DNA from: Alcaligenaceae bacterium
GTDB lineage: Bacteria > Pseudomonadota > Gammaproteobacteria > Burkholderiales > Burkholderiaceae_B
Direction: 5' to 3'
DNA: 64,000 nt
Assembly (NCBI GenBank): GCA_013416445.1
Contig: JACCER010000001.1
Span: forward strand, 406,250-470,249
This document shows positions 53,790 to 63,873 of this stretch, piece after piece. The position numbers and the translations under genes were made by a program. Below the pieces are notes generated by a model. That model did not search any database and had not been told where the DNA came from. It saw only the letters and a list, made by a program, of their open reading frames with translations. Numbering within the stretch: position 1 is the first letter of the stretch; each line of letters starts with the position of its first letter.

Positions 53790-56264
53790 TTAGTGCTTCA
53801 TCAAGCCGCCGGAACTATCTTCCGAGCGTTTGGCGTTGGCGACCGATTCGGCGGCCAGGCGGGCGACTTCTTCGTCGGACAATGGCGTAGGCATATGCTG
53901 CAAGGCTACCTCGAGCACACGATCGATCCAGCGTACCGGAATGATCTCAAGATGATTCTTGACGTTATCCGGGATCTCGGCCAAGTCCTTCACGTTTTCT
54001 TCTGGAATCATTACCACTTTAATCCCACCACGATGTGCGGCAAGCAGTTTTTCTTTCAGGCCGCCTATGCCTAGAACTTCGCCGCGCAAAGTGATTTCAC
54101 CCGTCATGGCTACGTCGGCACGCACAGGAATGCCTGTAAGCGCTGACACCATTGCAGTGGTGATGGCAATACCCGCCGACGGGCCGTCTTTGGGCGTGGC
54201 GCCCTCAGGAAAGTGCACGTGCAGGTCGCGCTTTTCGAAAGCCGTGTTAGGAATGCCCCATTTCTGCGAACGCGCACGAACTACCGTACGCGCCGCCTCG
54301 ACGGATTCCTTCATGACATCGCCCAGCGAACCGGTGCGTAGAACCGCGCCCTTGCCTGGCATATCGGCCACTTCTATGGTCAGCAAGTCGCCGCCCACTT
54401 CCGTCCAGGCCAGACCGGTCACCTGACCTACTTTGTTTTCCTTTTCGGCCATGCCAAAGCTGAAGCGGCGCACGCCCAGGAAATCGGCCAGGTTCTCGGA
54501 GTTGACTAGCATGCGGTCTGCAACAGCTACGGGCGCCGAGGTTTTTTTACCGCGCGAACGGACAACCGGATGCGTTGCCAGCATTTTTTTGACCACCTTG
54601 CGGCAGATCTTGCTGATTTCGCGTTCGAGAGCACGCACGCCTGCTTCACGCGTGTAATAGCGCACGATATCGCGGACGGCTGATTCGTCGATGTTGACTT
54701 CGCCTTCCTGCACGCCATTGTTCTTCATGAGCTTGGGCAGCAAGTGGTCGAAAGCGATGTGCACCTTTTCGTCTTCGGTGTAGCCAGACAAGCGTATGAC
54801 TTCCATGCGGTCCAACAGGGCCGGAGGAATGTTGAGCGTGTTGCTGGTTGCCACGAACATGACGTCGGACAAATCGAAATCAACCTCGATGTAGTGATCT
54901 TGGAAGGTGTGATTTTGTTCAGGGTCGAGCACCTCGAGCAAGGCCGATGACGGATCACCACGGAAGTCGGCGCCCATTTTGTCGATTTCATCGAGCAGGA
55001 ATAGCGGGTTGCGCACCCCTACCTTGCTCATGTTTTGTAGAATTTTGCCAGGCATGGAGCCGATATAAGTGCGGCGGTGGCCACGAATTTCAGCTTCGTC
55101 GCGCACGCCACCCAGCGCCATGCGCACAAACTTGCGGTTGGTGGCACGGGCTATGGACTGCCCCAAAGACGTTTTACCAACGCCGGGAGGCCCAACCAGG
55201 CACAGGATAGGGGCTTTTAATTTATCGACGCGCTGCTGTACGGCCAAGTATTCGATGATGCGTTCCTTGACTTTTTCAAGGCCATAGTGATCAGCATCGA
55301 GCACGCCTTCAGCGTTCGGAATCGAATTATTAATACGATTTTTCTTGCGCCAAGGCAAACCAATTAGCGTATCAATGTAATTGCGCACCACGGTGGCTTC
55401 CGCCGACATGGGCGACATCAATTTAAGCTTTTTGAGTTCGGAATCAGCCTTTTTCTGTGCTTCTTTGGGCAACTGAGCAGCGGCGATTTTCTTTTCGAGC
55501 TCTTCGATATCAGCGCCCTCTTCGCCTTCGCCCAGTTCTTTCTGGATGGCCTTGACTTGCTCATTCAGATAGTAATCGCGCTGGCTTTTTTCCATTTGCT
55601 TCTTGACCCGGCCGCGTATGCGCTTCTCGACCTGAAGGATGTCGATTTCGGATTCAAGCTGGGTCAGCAGATTTTCAAGGCGCTCGGCGGTGCCGGTGAC
55701 TTCGAGCATTTGCTGTTTTTGTTCTAGCTTGAGTGGCAAATGCGCAGAAATGGTGTCGGCCAGCCGGCCGGCCTCGTCGATACCACTAAGCGAGGTAAGG
55801 ATTTCTTGGGGAATTTTTTTATTCAGTTTGACGTATTGTTCAAACTGAGCCATTACGGCGCGACGCAAGGCTTCCGACTCGGCGCCTTCCGTGGCTTCGG
55901 GCTCGACAGCCACCACTTGCGCCGTAAAATGGGTTTCGGCATCGGTTACCTGCTGTATGCGGGCGCGCTGCAGGCCTTCGACCAAGACCTTGACCGTGCC
56001 ATCGGGCAGCTTGAGCATTTGCAAAATGCTGGCGGCGCAACCGATTTCGTAGAGGTCTTCGGGGGTGGGATCATCTTTGCTGGCCGACTTCTGGGCCACC
56101 AGCATAATGTTGTTGCCTGACTCCATGGCCAGTTCTAGCGCCTTGATGGAACGTGGGCGCCCAACAAACAAGGGAATCACCATGTGCGGAAATACCACCA
56201 CGTCGCGCAAAGGCAACAGCGGCAAGTCCGTGGGGTCTGAAGAAAGAATCTGGCTCGCAGACAT
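53790..56264 (-). CDS. lon: ATP-dependent protease Lon
   Basis: An 824-residue AAA+ serine protease that degrades misfolded and regulatory proteins. The N-terminal substrate-recognition domain starts [23 protein letters not shown]. Walker A is [17 protein letters not shown] and Walker [10 protein letters not shown]. The protease domain has catalytic Ser in [11 protein letters not shown] and Lys in [28 protein letters not shown] at 56264, with AAGGA upstream, is the preferred start rather than 56297. It ends the canonical tig-clpP-clpX-lon cluster. Confidence 0.97.
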   Translation of the reverse strand: MSASQILSSDPTDLPLLPLRDVVVFPHMVIPLFVGRPRSIKALELAMESGNNIMLVAQKSASKDDPTPEDLYEIGCAASILQMLKLPDGTVKVLVEGLQRARIQQVTDAETHFTAQVVAVEPEATEGAESEALRRAVMAQFEQYVKLNKKIPQEILTSLSGIDEAGRLADTISAHLPLKLEQKQQMLEVTGTAERLENLLTQLESEIDILQVEKRIRGRVKKQMEKSQRDYYLNEQVKAIQKELGEGEEGADIEELEKKIAAAQLPKEAQKKADSELKKLKLMSPMSAEATVVRNYIDTLIGLPWRKKNRINNSIPNAEGVLDADHYGLEKVKERIIEYLAVQQRVDKLKAPILCLVGPPGVGKTSLGQSIARATNRKFVRMALGGVRDEAEIRGHRRTYIGSMPGKILQNMSKVGVRNPLFLLDEIDKMGADFRGDPSSALLEVLDPEQNHTFQDHYIEVDFDLSDVMFVATSNTLNIPPALLDRMEVIRLSGYTEDEKVHIAFDHLLPKLMKNNGVQEGEVNIDESAVRDIVRYYTREAGVRALEREISKICRKVVKKMLATHPVVRSRGKKTSAPVAVADRMLVNSENLADFLGVRRFSFGMAEKENKVGQVTGLAWTEVGGDLLTIEVADMPGKGAVLRTGSLGDVMKESVEAARTVVRARSQKWGIPNTAFEKRDLHVHFPEGATPKDGPSAGIAITTAMVSALTGIPVRADVAMTGEITLRGEVLGIGGLKEKLLAAHRGGIKVVMIPEENVKDLAEIPDNVKNHLEIIPVRWIDRVLEVALQHMPTPLSDEEVARLAAESVANAKRSEDSSGGLMKH

Positions 56265-56294
56265 AGTAAGTTCCTTAAAATTGACTGCTAGATG

Positions 56295-56322
56295 CAAAAG
56301 GGAAGCTAGGGCCTCCCTTTTG
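56295..56322 (-). promoter_or_regulatory. Hairpin in the lon leader
   Basis: Near-perfect 12-bp arms CAAAAGGGAAGC (56295-56306) and GCCTCCCTTTTG (56311-56322), loop TAGG, one mismatch. It lies 31 bp before the lon start in the untranslated leader; its 3' arm ends in a T-run on the minus strand, so attenuation is conceivable. Confidence 0.6.
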
Positions 56323-56340
56323 TAGTGCTACCTGTTGTAC

Positions 56341-56371
56341 TAGTATGTAGTGACGATCGCCAGGTTTTCAA
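56341..56371 (-). promoter_or_regulatory. Candidate heat-shock (sigma-32) promoter of lon
   Basis: On the minus strand, CTTGAAA (56365-56371) matches the sigma-32 -35 element exactly; after a 15-base spacer CTACATACT is a partial match to the CCCCAT-type -10. It lies about 75 bp upstream of the lon start. This fits known heat-shock control of lon, but the -10 is weak. Confidence 0.35.
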
Positions 56372-56463
56372 GTAGACCAGCCCGAATACTTACTTTAACC
56401 CGAATGGTGGCTGCTTAACGCAAGAATTGTCGAATTACCTTGCGTTTACACGCATGGCTTGCA

Positions 56464-56505
56464 ACGCCGCTTGCCGGATTACGCACAGCGCATAATTCGA
56501 CAAGC
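56464..56505. repeat. Short intergenic palindrome (REP-like)
   Basis: GCTTGCCGGATTACGCACAG followed by CGCATAATTCGACAAGC; outer arms GCTTG/CAAGC pair around the GGATTA core. It lies just past the clpX 3' end, upstream of lon. Confidence 0.65.
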
Positions 56506-56512
56506 AAAAACT

Positions 56513-57820
<1,308 letters not shown>

Positions 57821-57875
57821 AAAACTCTTCGTTCAGTTCAGTGGACAGGGATTTCGCCCCCGTCGAGTAATAACC

Positions 57876-57898
57876 GGTGAACGCGCGATGCGTTCACC
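57876..57898 (-). promoter_or_regulatory. Hairpin between clpP and clpX
   Basis: A perfect 9-bp stem GGTGAACGC (57876-57884) / GCGTTCACC (57890-57898) with loop GCGAT and no U-tract. It probably stabilises the clpP message or lowers clpX expression. Confidence 0.6.
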
Positions 57899-57913
57899 GA
57901 CCGGCTGGCCTTC

Positions 57914-58570
57914 TTATACCTTGTCGGTGCGCGAGACCAGTACTTTATCTACCAAACCATACGATACCGCATCTTCGGCCGACATGAAATTATCACGTTC
58001 GGTGTCTTCGGCAATGCGCTCGACGGGTTGGCCTGTGCTGTTGGCCAGGATGGTGTTCAGGCGTTCACGCAGGCTGAGAATCTCGCGAGCCTGGATTTGA
58101 ATATCAGATGCCTGGCCCTGGGCGCCACCCGAAGGTTGGTGGATCATGATGCGGGAATTGGGCAAGGTGTAACGCTTGCCCTTGGTGCCAGCCGCCAGCA
58201 AGAATGCGCCCATGCTGGCTGCGATACCTGTGCACAAGGTGGAGACATCGGGCTTGACGAACTGCATGGTGTCGTAAATGGCCAGACCCGCATACACCGA
58301 ACCGCCCGGCGAATTGATATACAGCGAAATATCTTTGTCGGGGTTTTCGGATTCCAGGAACAACAACTGCGCCACCACCAGATTGGCGGACTGGTCGTTG
58401 ACCGGCCCGACAAAAAAGATGATGCGCTCGCGCAATAAACGCGAATAGATGTCGTAGGAGCGCTCGCCACGGCCAGATTGTTCTATCACGATGGGCACAT
58501 AGCCCAACCCTGAAGGGGTCACCGAATCACCCCCATACATCGAGGCGTAAAAATCGGTAAAACGCGACAT
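57914..58570 (-). CDS. clpP: ATP-dependent Clp protease proteolytic subunit ClpP
   Basis: A 218-residue serine protease that forms the double-heptamer chamber. The triad is visible: Ser in [14 protein letters not shown], His in [14 protein letters not shown] and Asp in [18 protein letters not shown]. The N-terminal propeptide-like region precedes [23 protein letters not shown]. Its start is immediately adjacent to the tig stop (58571), so the two are coupled. Confidence 0.97.
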   Translation of the reverse strand: MSRFTDFYASMYGGDSVTPSGLGYVPIVIEQSGRGERSYDIYSRLLRERIIFFVGPVNDQSANLVVAQLLFLESENPDKDISLYINSPGGSVYAGLAIYDTMQFVKPDVSTLCTGIAASMGAFLLAAGTKGKRYTLPNSRIMIHQPSGGAQGQASDIQIQAREILSLRERLNTILANSTGQPVERIAEDTERDNFMSAEDAVSYGLVDKVLVSRTDKV

Positions 58571-59881
58571 TTAGTTGGTCCCCATGAGTTCGTCGAACGC
58601 GACGTCCTCGTCGGTAACCTGGGCCTTGGACAACACATGTTCCACAACGTTGTCTTCAAGCACAATGGCTTCGATTTCGGCGCGACGCTGGCGGTCGGAA
58701 AGGTAATAGGCTACCACTTGGGCAGGTTGTTCGTAGTTTTGAGCGAATTCTTCGATGCGGGCACGCACTTGTTCGGGCTTGGCTTGAAGGTCGTCGTTTT
58801 GCACGAGTTCGGACACCAGCAGGCCCAAACGCACGCGGCGCTCGGATTCGGCGGTGAAGGCTTCGGCCGGAATAGGCATGGAGTCGGCATTGGGCACACC
58901 GCGCTGCTTCAGTTCTTCGCGCGCGGCAACCACACGGCCTTCTGTGTCGTTTTCAACCAGTGACTTGGGCACATCGAAGGTGCAAGCGGCAATCAGGGCG
59001 TCCATGACGCTGCTTTTGGTGCGAGCCTGGGCGCGTGACTTGACTTCGCGCTCGATGTTGGCGCGCACGTCGGCCAGCAGCTTTTCGACATCGCCTTCAG
59101 CCTGGCCCAGCGACTTGGCGAATTCGTTATCGAGCTCGGGCAAGACGGGTTCGGCGACTTCAGTAACCGTAATTTTGAATTCGGCGGTTTTGCCGGCTAC
59201 TTCTTTGCTGCCGTATTCTTCGGGGAAGGTCAGCGGGAAGGTTTTGGTTTCGCCCGCTTTCATACCGCGCAATGCGGTTTCGAATTCAGGCAGCATGCGG
59301 CCTTGCCCCAACACAAAGGGAAATTTTTCAGCAGTGCCGCCATCGAAAGCCACGCCATCAATAGTGCCGACGAAATCAAGCGTAATGCGATCATCGTCTT
59401 GGGCTTCACGGCCTTCGCGCGCTTCGTGCGTGGCGCGCTGCTTGCGCAGGATATCGATGGTGCGCTGCACTTCGGCATCACCCACTTCGACTTTGGCGCG
59501 CTTGATTTGCAAGGTAGCGAGATCGGGAACAGCGACTTCAGGATAGACCTCGAAGGTGGCCGAAAAAGCCATGGAGCCTTCTTCGACGCCTTCGGTTTTG
59601 GGTTCGAGAGTAGGTGTGCCGGCAATGCGCAACTTGGTCTCGCCTATGACCTTGTCAAGCGAGCGACCAACTTCAGAATTGATGACGTCGTAGCGTATGC
59701 CAGGCCCATGGCTGCGCTCGATCAGGGATAGTGGAGCTTTCCCTGGGCGAAAACCCTGGACTTTGGCTGTGCGTGCGACGCGCTTGAGTTGTGCCTGGAC
59801 TTCTTTTTCGACGTCGGCCAGCGACACGACCAGATCAACACGGCGCTCCAGGCCGGACAATTTTTCAACCACGGGCTGCAT
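58571..59881 (-). CDS. tig: Trigger factor (ribosome-associated chaperone)
   Basis: A 436-residue chaperone and peptidyl-prolyl isomerase that meets nascent chains at the ribosome exit. The N-terminal ribosome-binding segment is RVARTAKVQGFRPGKAPLSLIERSHG (GFRxGKxP motif). The FKBP-type domain runs from DDRITLDFVGTIDGVAF to MKAGETKTFPLTFP. A long helical C-terminus follows. MQPVVEKLSGLERRVD at 59881 is the start; an ATG at 59914 gives a non-conserved extension. Confidence 0.96.
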   Translation of the reverse strand: MQPVVEKLSGLERRVDLVVSLADVEKEVQAQLKRVARTAKVQGFRPGKAPLSLIERSHGPGIRYDVINSEVGRSLDKVIGETKLRIAGTPTLEPKTEGVEEGSMAFSATFEVYPEVAVPDLATLQIKRAKVEVGDAEVQRTIDILRKQRATHEAREGREAQDDDRITLDFVGTIDGVAFDGGTAEKFPFVLGQGRMLPEFETALRGMKAGETKTFPLTFPEEYGSKEVAGKTAEFKITVTEVAEPVLPELDNEFAKSLGQAEGDVEKLLADVRANIEREVKSRAQARTKSSVMDALIAACTFDVPKSLVENDTEGRVVAAREELKQRGVPNADSMPIPAEAFTAESERRVRLGLLVSELVQNDDLQAKPEQVRARIEEFAQNYEQPAQVVAYYLSDRQRRAEIEAIVLEDNVVEHVLSKAQVTDEDVAFDELMGTN

Positions 59882-60131
59882 TAGGGACCTATATATAAAT
59901 GAGTAATTAAACAAATAAGCAGGACATTTTACCGGAAACTGGCGGCTTCGATGTAACGGCTCCTGTCTGGAACTATAGCCTGATTTAATGCAGGACCATA
60001 TTTAGACCGTGAAAACGCGTCTTGCATAGGCTGCACACGGCCGCGTGTTAGCATAAAGAGCTTAATGGCGCGCCCGCTAATTAGCGTCTACTTACCTTAG
60101 CCTGGGGCAATAGCAAGCTCTGCCCCCCTCC

Positions 60132-61010
60132 ATGAAAAACAAAATACAAAAAAAATTGATAACAGGCCTGCTGCGCACGCTGTCGGTGCTGCCATACGGA
60201 CTGGTTGCCCGAACCGGCGAAGCACTGGGTTCGTTGCTGTATTTGATACCTGGAAAACGCAAACATATACTGCACACCAACCTGCGGCTATGCTTTCCGG
60301 AACACACCCCGGCTCAGCGTGAACAGTTGGCGCGTTCAACCTTCCGCCATGTGATACGCAGCTACTTTGAGCGTGGCATTCAGTGGTACGGCAGCGCCCA
60401 GGCCTTGGCCAAACTGGTTGAACTGCACAGCGCGATCGAGCTGCACGACAACTACGAGCAGCCGACTATTTTCCTGGGCTTTCATTTTGCAGGCATAGAG
60501 GCGGGGTGCATGCACTATTCGACCTTGCACCCGGTAGCGTCAATATATACCCCCATGTCGGACCAGGCCACCGACGAGATTTCGCGTACCCAGCGTGCCC
60601 GTTTCGGTACGGAAATGATACCAAGAAATGGCAGCGCTCGCGAAATATTGAAAGTGCTCAAGTCAGGCAAGCCCATCATGCTGGCGGCTGATATGGACTT
60701 CGGCCTGCGGGACTCGGTGTTCGTGCCTTTCTTTGGTGTGCAGGCCTGTACATTGACCGCCGTATCGCGGCTGGCGCAACTAGGGCGCGCACGAGTCATT
60801 CCGTTTGTTACTGAAGTGGCGCCTGGCTACCGAGGTTATAAGTTATCGATATTCAAGGCGCTGGAAAACTTCCCTTGCGGAGACCCCTCCGCTGACGCCC
60901 TGCACATCAACCAGTTCCTGGAAGAGCAAATACGGCTGATGCCCGATCAGTATTATTGGGTGCACCGACGCTTCAAGCGCCGCCCAGAGGGCGAGGCGCC
61001 TGTTTATTAA
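60132..61010 (+). CDS. Lipid A acyltransferase (LpxL/HtrB family)
   Basis: A 292-residue inner-membrane enzyme that adds a secondary acyl chain during lipid A synthesis. One N-terminal hydrophobic anchor is followed by the catalytic H-x4-E in GFHFAGIEAG and the conserved RNGSAREILKVLKSGKPIMLAADMDFGLRDSVFVPFFG. The C-terminal YYWVHRRFKRRPEGEAP is typical of HtrB-like proteins. Acyl specificity cannot be predicted. The start is ATG at 60132, after CCTCC. Confidence 0.93.
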   Translation: MKNKIQKKLITGLLRTLSVLPYGLVARTGEALGSLLYLIPGKRKHILHTNLRLCFPEHTPAQREQLARSTFRHVIRSYFERGIQWYGSAQALAKLVELHSAIELHDNYEQPTIFLGFHFAGIEAGCMHYSTLHPVASIYTPMSDQATDEISRTQRARFGTEMIPRNGSAREILKVLKSGKPIMLAADMDFGLRDSVFVPFFGVQACTLTAVSRLAQLGRARVIPFVTEVAPGYRGYKLSIFKALENFPCGDPSADALHINQFLEEQIRLMPDQYYWVHRRFKRRPEGEAPVY

Positions 61011-61088
61011 CTGTGCTGGTCATAAATACAAGCCCCCCCGATTTGCGTTATTCAATTTCAGGCCTTATACTTACTGGCTTCCTTACAT

Positions 61089-61173
61089 GCGAACGTGGCG
61101 GAATTGGTAGACGCACCAGATTTAGGTTCTGGCGCCGAGAGGTGTGAGAGTTCGAGTCTCTCCGTTCGCACCA
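61089..61173 (+). tRNA. tRNA-Leu (anticodon UAG)
   Basis: The acceptor stem GCGAACG/CGTTCGC, D-arm (GGCGGAATTGGTAGACGCAC), anticodon stem-loop CCAGA-TTTAGGT-TCTGG (anticodon TAG), long variable arm, T-arm GAGAGTTCGAGTCTCTC, discriminator A and encoded CCA (61171-61173) are all present. The long variable arm confirms a class II leucine tRNA. Accessory genes begin directly downstream. Confidence 0.97.
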
Positions 61174-61270
61174 CTGAATGGCTTAAACACTAGCTTTCAG
61201 ATGGTTTGTGGGGCTTTTTTTGGGGCCATTTACTAATGACCGCCTACGGAGCCAGGAAGAATATAAAGCA

Positions 61271-61296
61271 GCCCACCCTAAACGGTGGGCTTTTTT
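61271..61296 (+). terminator. Rho-independent terminator downstream of tRNA-Leu
   Basis: Stem GCCCACC (61271-61277) / GGTGGGC (61284-61290), loop CTAAAC, followed by six T. Confidence 0.85.
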
Positions 61297-61383
61297 GCGC
61301 GCGCCGGCAACTGCAAATGCCAGCTGGATGATGCGAGCGCGCCCATTGGTTGAGAAGATCGATATCAGACGTATTGAAAGCTA

Positions 61384-61473
61384 ATGGAGGAGGGCAACGC
61401 GATCAAGAGCGCGAATGTCAGGCTGAAAGATTTGCAGCAGGCCTGTGCGGAGAAAGGCTGCACGAAGGCGTAA
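61384..61473 (+). CDS. Possible small ORF or gene remnant (29 residues)
   Basis: ATG at 61384 to TAA at 61471, encoding a helical peptide MEEGNAIKSANVRLKDLQQA plus CAEKGCTKA. It looks like the C-terminal end of a larger helical protein rather than a gene in its own right. It lies in the 365-bp stretch between tRNA-Leu and the next gene, in which only this and the terminator were recognised. Confidence 0.25.
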   Translation: MEEGNAIKSANVRLKDLQQACAEKGCTKA

Positions 61474-61538
61474 GGCTCCGCATGCGCGGCGCTAGAATTT
61501 AAGCCTGATGTGGGTTTCAAGGAATATTGGAGCGAGTG

Positions 61539-61949
61539 ATGGAAAGCAATAACGGCAGTGCTACGTTGGTCTTAAAAGATTGCACAGTGCTTGGCTCCAG
61601 TGGCTTCCCATTTTCATCAGGAGAAACCATCGCCGTAGCTTTTAACAACAATACCGTCAACTGTCGAAGCAGCAATCATCTGGCCAAATTCTCACTTCTT
61701 GAGCTGGCAGAAATTTCTATCACAGGTCCGGGCACAGTAGTTACGGGTGGCGGCTTTATTGGCGGCGGCTTTGGAATTGAAGAGGCGGCAGAAGCTCAAC
61801 GATTATTGGACGAAAAAATGTATTCTACTGGTCCAATGGGACTCTGCCCTAATTGCGAAAAAACAATCCAATTACATAGCGAAACTTGCCGGTACTGCAA
61901 AGCAAACTTCGGGCAGTACTCGTCCTGGCAGGTCATTCCGATTGGCTAA
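61539..61949 (+). CDS. Hypothetical protein with Gly-rich segment and C-terminal zinc ribbon
   Basis: 136 residues. No named family is claimed. The N-terminal ~70 residues look like beta strands. TGGGFIGGGFGIEEAAEA in the middle is a glycine-rich turn into a helix; a similar GGGF-x-GGGFG pattern occurs in some uncharacterised bacterial proteins. The C-terminus has two CxxC pairs, LCPNCEKT and TCRYCKAN, spaced as a rubredoxin-type zinc ribbon. ATG at 61539 follows GGAG by 6 bases; a TTG at 61527 is less likely. The sequence is markedly more AT-rich than the core genes, suggesting transfer with the tRNA-linked region. Confidence 0.65.
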   Translation: MESNNGSATLVLKDCTVLGSSGFPFSSGETIAVAFNNNTVNCRSSNHLAKFSLLELAEISITGPGTVVTGGGFIGGGFGIEEAAEAQRLLDEKMYSTGPMGLCPNCEKTIQLHSETCRYCKANFGQYSSWQVIPIG

Positions 61950-62204
61950 TTAAATTGATACGGGCGACCACTGGCGTCCGCCAGTCGGGTTGCTGACTGG
62001 TGCGCTTCGGAGTTTTTAACGCCAGAATCTGATACTGGCCCATCCCTTGCCAGGTTTGATCTGGCTCACGCGGCAAAGCTAAAGCCTTATTGAAAGGCAT
62101 CAATGGCCTCAATAATCTATAGGGCAAAATCCTTGGGGCGCCTTACGGATAGCGAAGTTGTCAACGTGTAGATCAGCCCCTTCGATAGAGCTTTTTTTAC
62201 TTCT

Positions 62205-62477
62205 TTACACCCGGTGCGTCCTCAGCCAGTCCCGCAGGGCATGATTCATACGCGTCTGCCAGCCGTCTCCGCCTGCCTTGAAGGCTTCGATGATATCGGC
62301 ATCGTAGCGCACCGTCAGCGATACTTTCGGGGATACGCTGGGCGGACGCCCTACTCGCTTCAATTGCTTGAACTCTGCCTTATTTAGCTCATAGGTATCA
62401 GGATCAGCGGCAATGCCGGCATTAATCGCCGCGTCCTCTGCCTCGGTAGGCATGATCAATTTACGTTTGCTCGACAT
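62205..62477 (-). CDS. brnA: BrnA-type antitoxin
   Basis: A 90-residue ribbon-helix-helix antitoxin. After an acidic N-terminal half that would mask the toxin, the DNA-binding part is GRPPSVSPKVSLTVRYDADI and IEAFKAGGDGWQTRMNHALR, typical of BrnA. Its start (62477) lies within the 3' end of the toxin gene, an overlap of 17 bp, the usual toxin-first BrnT-BrnA order. It should neutralise BrnT and repress the pair's promoter. Confidence 0.85.
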   Translation of the reverse strand: MSSKRKLIMPTEAEDAAINAGIAADPDTYELNKAEFKQLKRVGRPPSVSPKVSLTVRYDADIIEAFKAGGDGWQTRMNHALRDWLRTHRV

Positions 62478-62730
62478 AGCTCTGTACCTCACGTCTGTTT
62501 GCCTTACGTAGGCTAATGATATGCATATGGTCGTTTCGCTGCGTAAACACCACACAATACAGACGGCTATCGATTACGCCATAACCGATTTCGCGCAGCT
62601 CGCCGTAATCACGCCGGGTATCTGACTTAACCATTACCTCTGGCCAATCCAGCTCGGTAGCCAGTTCAAGCGAAACACCGTGCTTTGTTTGGTTGGCCTT
62701 GTCTTTAGCCGGATCAAATGTGATTTCCAT
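62461..62730 (-). CDS. brnT: BrnT-type ribonuclease toxin
   Basis: An 89-residue toxin: MEITFDPAKDKANQTKHGVS at the N-terminus, then RRDYGELREIGYGVIDSRLYCVVFTQRNDHMHIISLRKANRREVQSY. The F(D/E)-x-x-K-x-x-x-N-x-x-K-H-G-(V/I) start and the I-S-x-R-x-A-x-x-x-E end are BrnT hallmarks. BrnT is an RelE-fold RNase that stops translation. ATG at 62730 is chosen; the frame runs further upstream through non-conserved sequence. It appears intact. Confidence 0.87.
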   Translation of the reverse strand: MEITFDPAKDKANQTKHGVSLELATELDWPEVMVKSDTRRDYGELREIGYGVIDSRLYCVVFTQRNDHMHIISLRKANRREVQSYVEQT

Positions 62731-62820
62731 GCAATTATTGTAGTTACGAAAATTATCAACGTCAATACATTTTTTCATAACAATCATCTTTCTCGCCCAG
62801 CCTCTAACGGGGCTTTTCTG

Positions 62821-62973
62821 CGGAGCCTTACCGAATACCCGTCCGCAGCACTGGAGGAAGATGCCCCCAGCCCTTTTCCTCGCTGCGCTCTCCGATGTTG
62901 CCAAAGCTCGCGGCATGATCAAAATGGCCAAAGATGCTGGCCTTGGTCGTGAGAGCCTGTGCATGCTCAAAAA
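62821..62973 (+). pseudogene. Frameshifted, truncated addiction-module antidote (XRE-type)
   Basis: Two frames together give the pattern of HI1420-type 'probable addiction module antidote' proteins: RSLTEYPSAALEED, then, after an apparent 1-base insertion near 62863, PALFLAALSDVAKARGM and AKDAGLGRESL. After GRESL the reading leaves the family (YKALS... is expected), so the 3' part is lost. No partner toxin was recognised upstream. It is a dead module next to the live BrnT/BrnA pair. Confidence 0.6.
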
Positions 62974-63061
62974 CAGCCTACCGAAGTGGGCCAGCCTTGA
63001 GAGCAAAACAAGCCTTTTTTCCTGGAACGCCAACCCCTTAAAATCCCGATCCGTCCGGCCA

Positions 63062-63873
63062 TCAGGAGTGATCACCAGTAAAGTGATTACTATCGGATCG
63101 CACCGTGCTAGGAACGCTCTTGGGCTCATTCTGTTTAGGTAGTCCGAACCCGCTCACGACCTCAAATTTGTATGTCGGTGGAGTTGCAGCAGGCGGCGCC
63201 CATGCAAATTCAATTTGCCCGTCTTCCGTTAAATTGACGCCAAATGGTAGAAGCATTTTTTGAATTTGCTCCCATTCGTTCTTAAATGGTCGAGGATCCT
63301 CCCAGCGTCTACCGAAGACAATGTCCCGCACCCGGTACGCCGCAGTAACAGCGGATTGTCGGCCCTGCTCGCCACCGAGATCTTCGGCAGCCCAGATCAC
63401 GTAGCGCCAGGCGATGACGCGCTGCTTCTGCAGTTCCGCACAGGCGGCGAAATCGGGCTGCGCCGTGATAATGGCCTCGACGTGGCCGATTAGCGCTTGC
63501 GCAAGTTCCAGCGCCCGCTCACCGCCAAGCTGACTGGCAGCAGAGGTTGCTATGCCCCAGGCAATGACGCGCTGCTTCTGCAACCCGGCATGGGCGACAA
63601 AATCGGGTTGTGCCGTGACAATGGCCTCGACCCGGCCAGCTAGCGCCTGCGCAAGTTCCAGTGCCCGCTCACCACCGAGTGCGCTGGCGGCATAGGTCGC
63701 ACCGCACCAAGCAACGGCGCGCTGCTCCTGCAGCCTGGCATCAGTAGCGAAGTCAGGTTGCGCCGTAACAATAGCCTCGACTCGGCTAGCCAGCGCTTGC
63801 GTGAGTTCCAGTGTCCGCTCACCGCCAAGTTGGCCAGCGGCGTAGCTCACGTAGCACAACGCAACCGTGCGTA
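63062..63873 (-). pseudogene. 50-residue-repeat protein, 5' end cut off by an insertion sequence
   Basis: The remaining frame codes ~265 residues. Three tandem repeats of exactly 50 residues (150 bp) are followed by a partial fourth; each contains LGGERALELAQAL, VEAIVTAQPDF and LQKQRVIAW. The pattern is two amphipathic helices per half, like TPR/HEAT-type solenoids, but no family is recognised. A ~100-residue non-repetitive C-terminus follows (FGRRWEDPRPFKNEWEQIQK...). The repeats continue right up to 63873, where IS-like sequence begins in mid-repeat with no native start, so the N-terminal portion has been separated. Confidence 0.7.

Noticed and set aside
61950..62204. Minus-strand frame of 64 codons (61933-62127)
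   Set aside because: It overlaps the end of the zinc-ribbon gene, has no ribosome binding site and no recognisable motif; I see nothing else in this gap.
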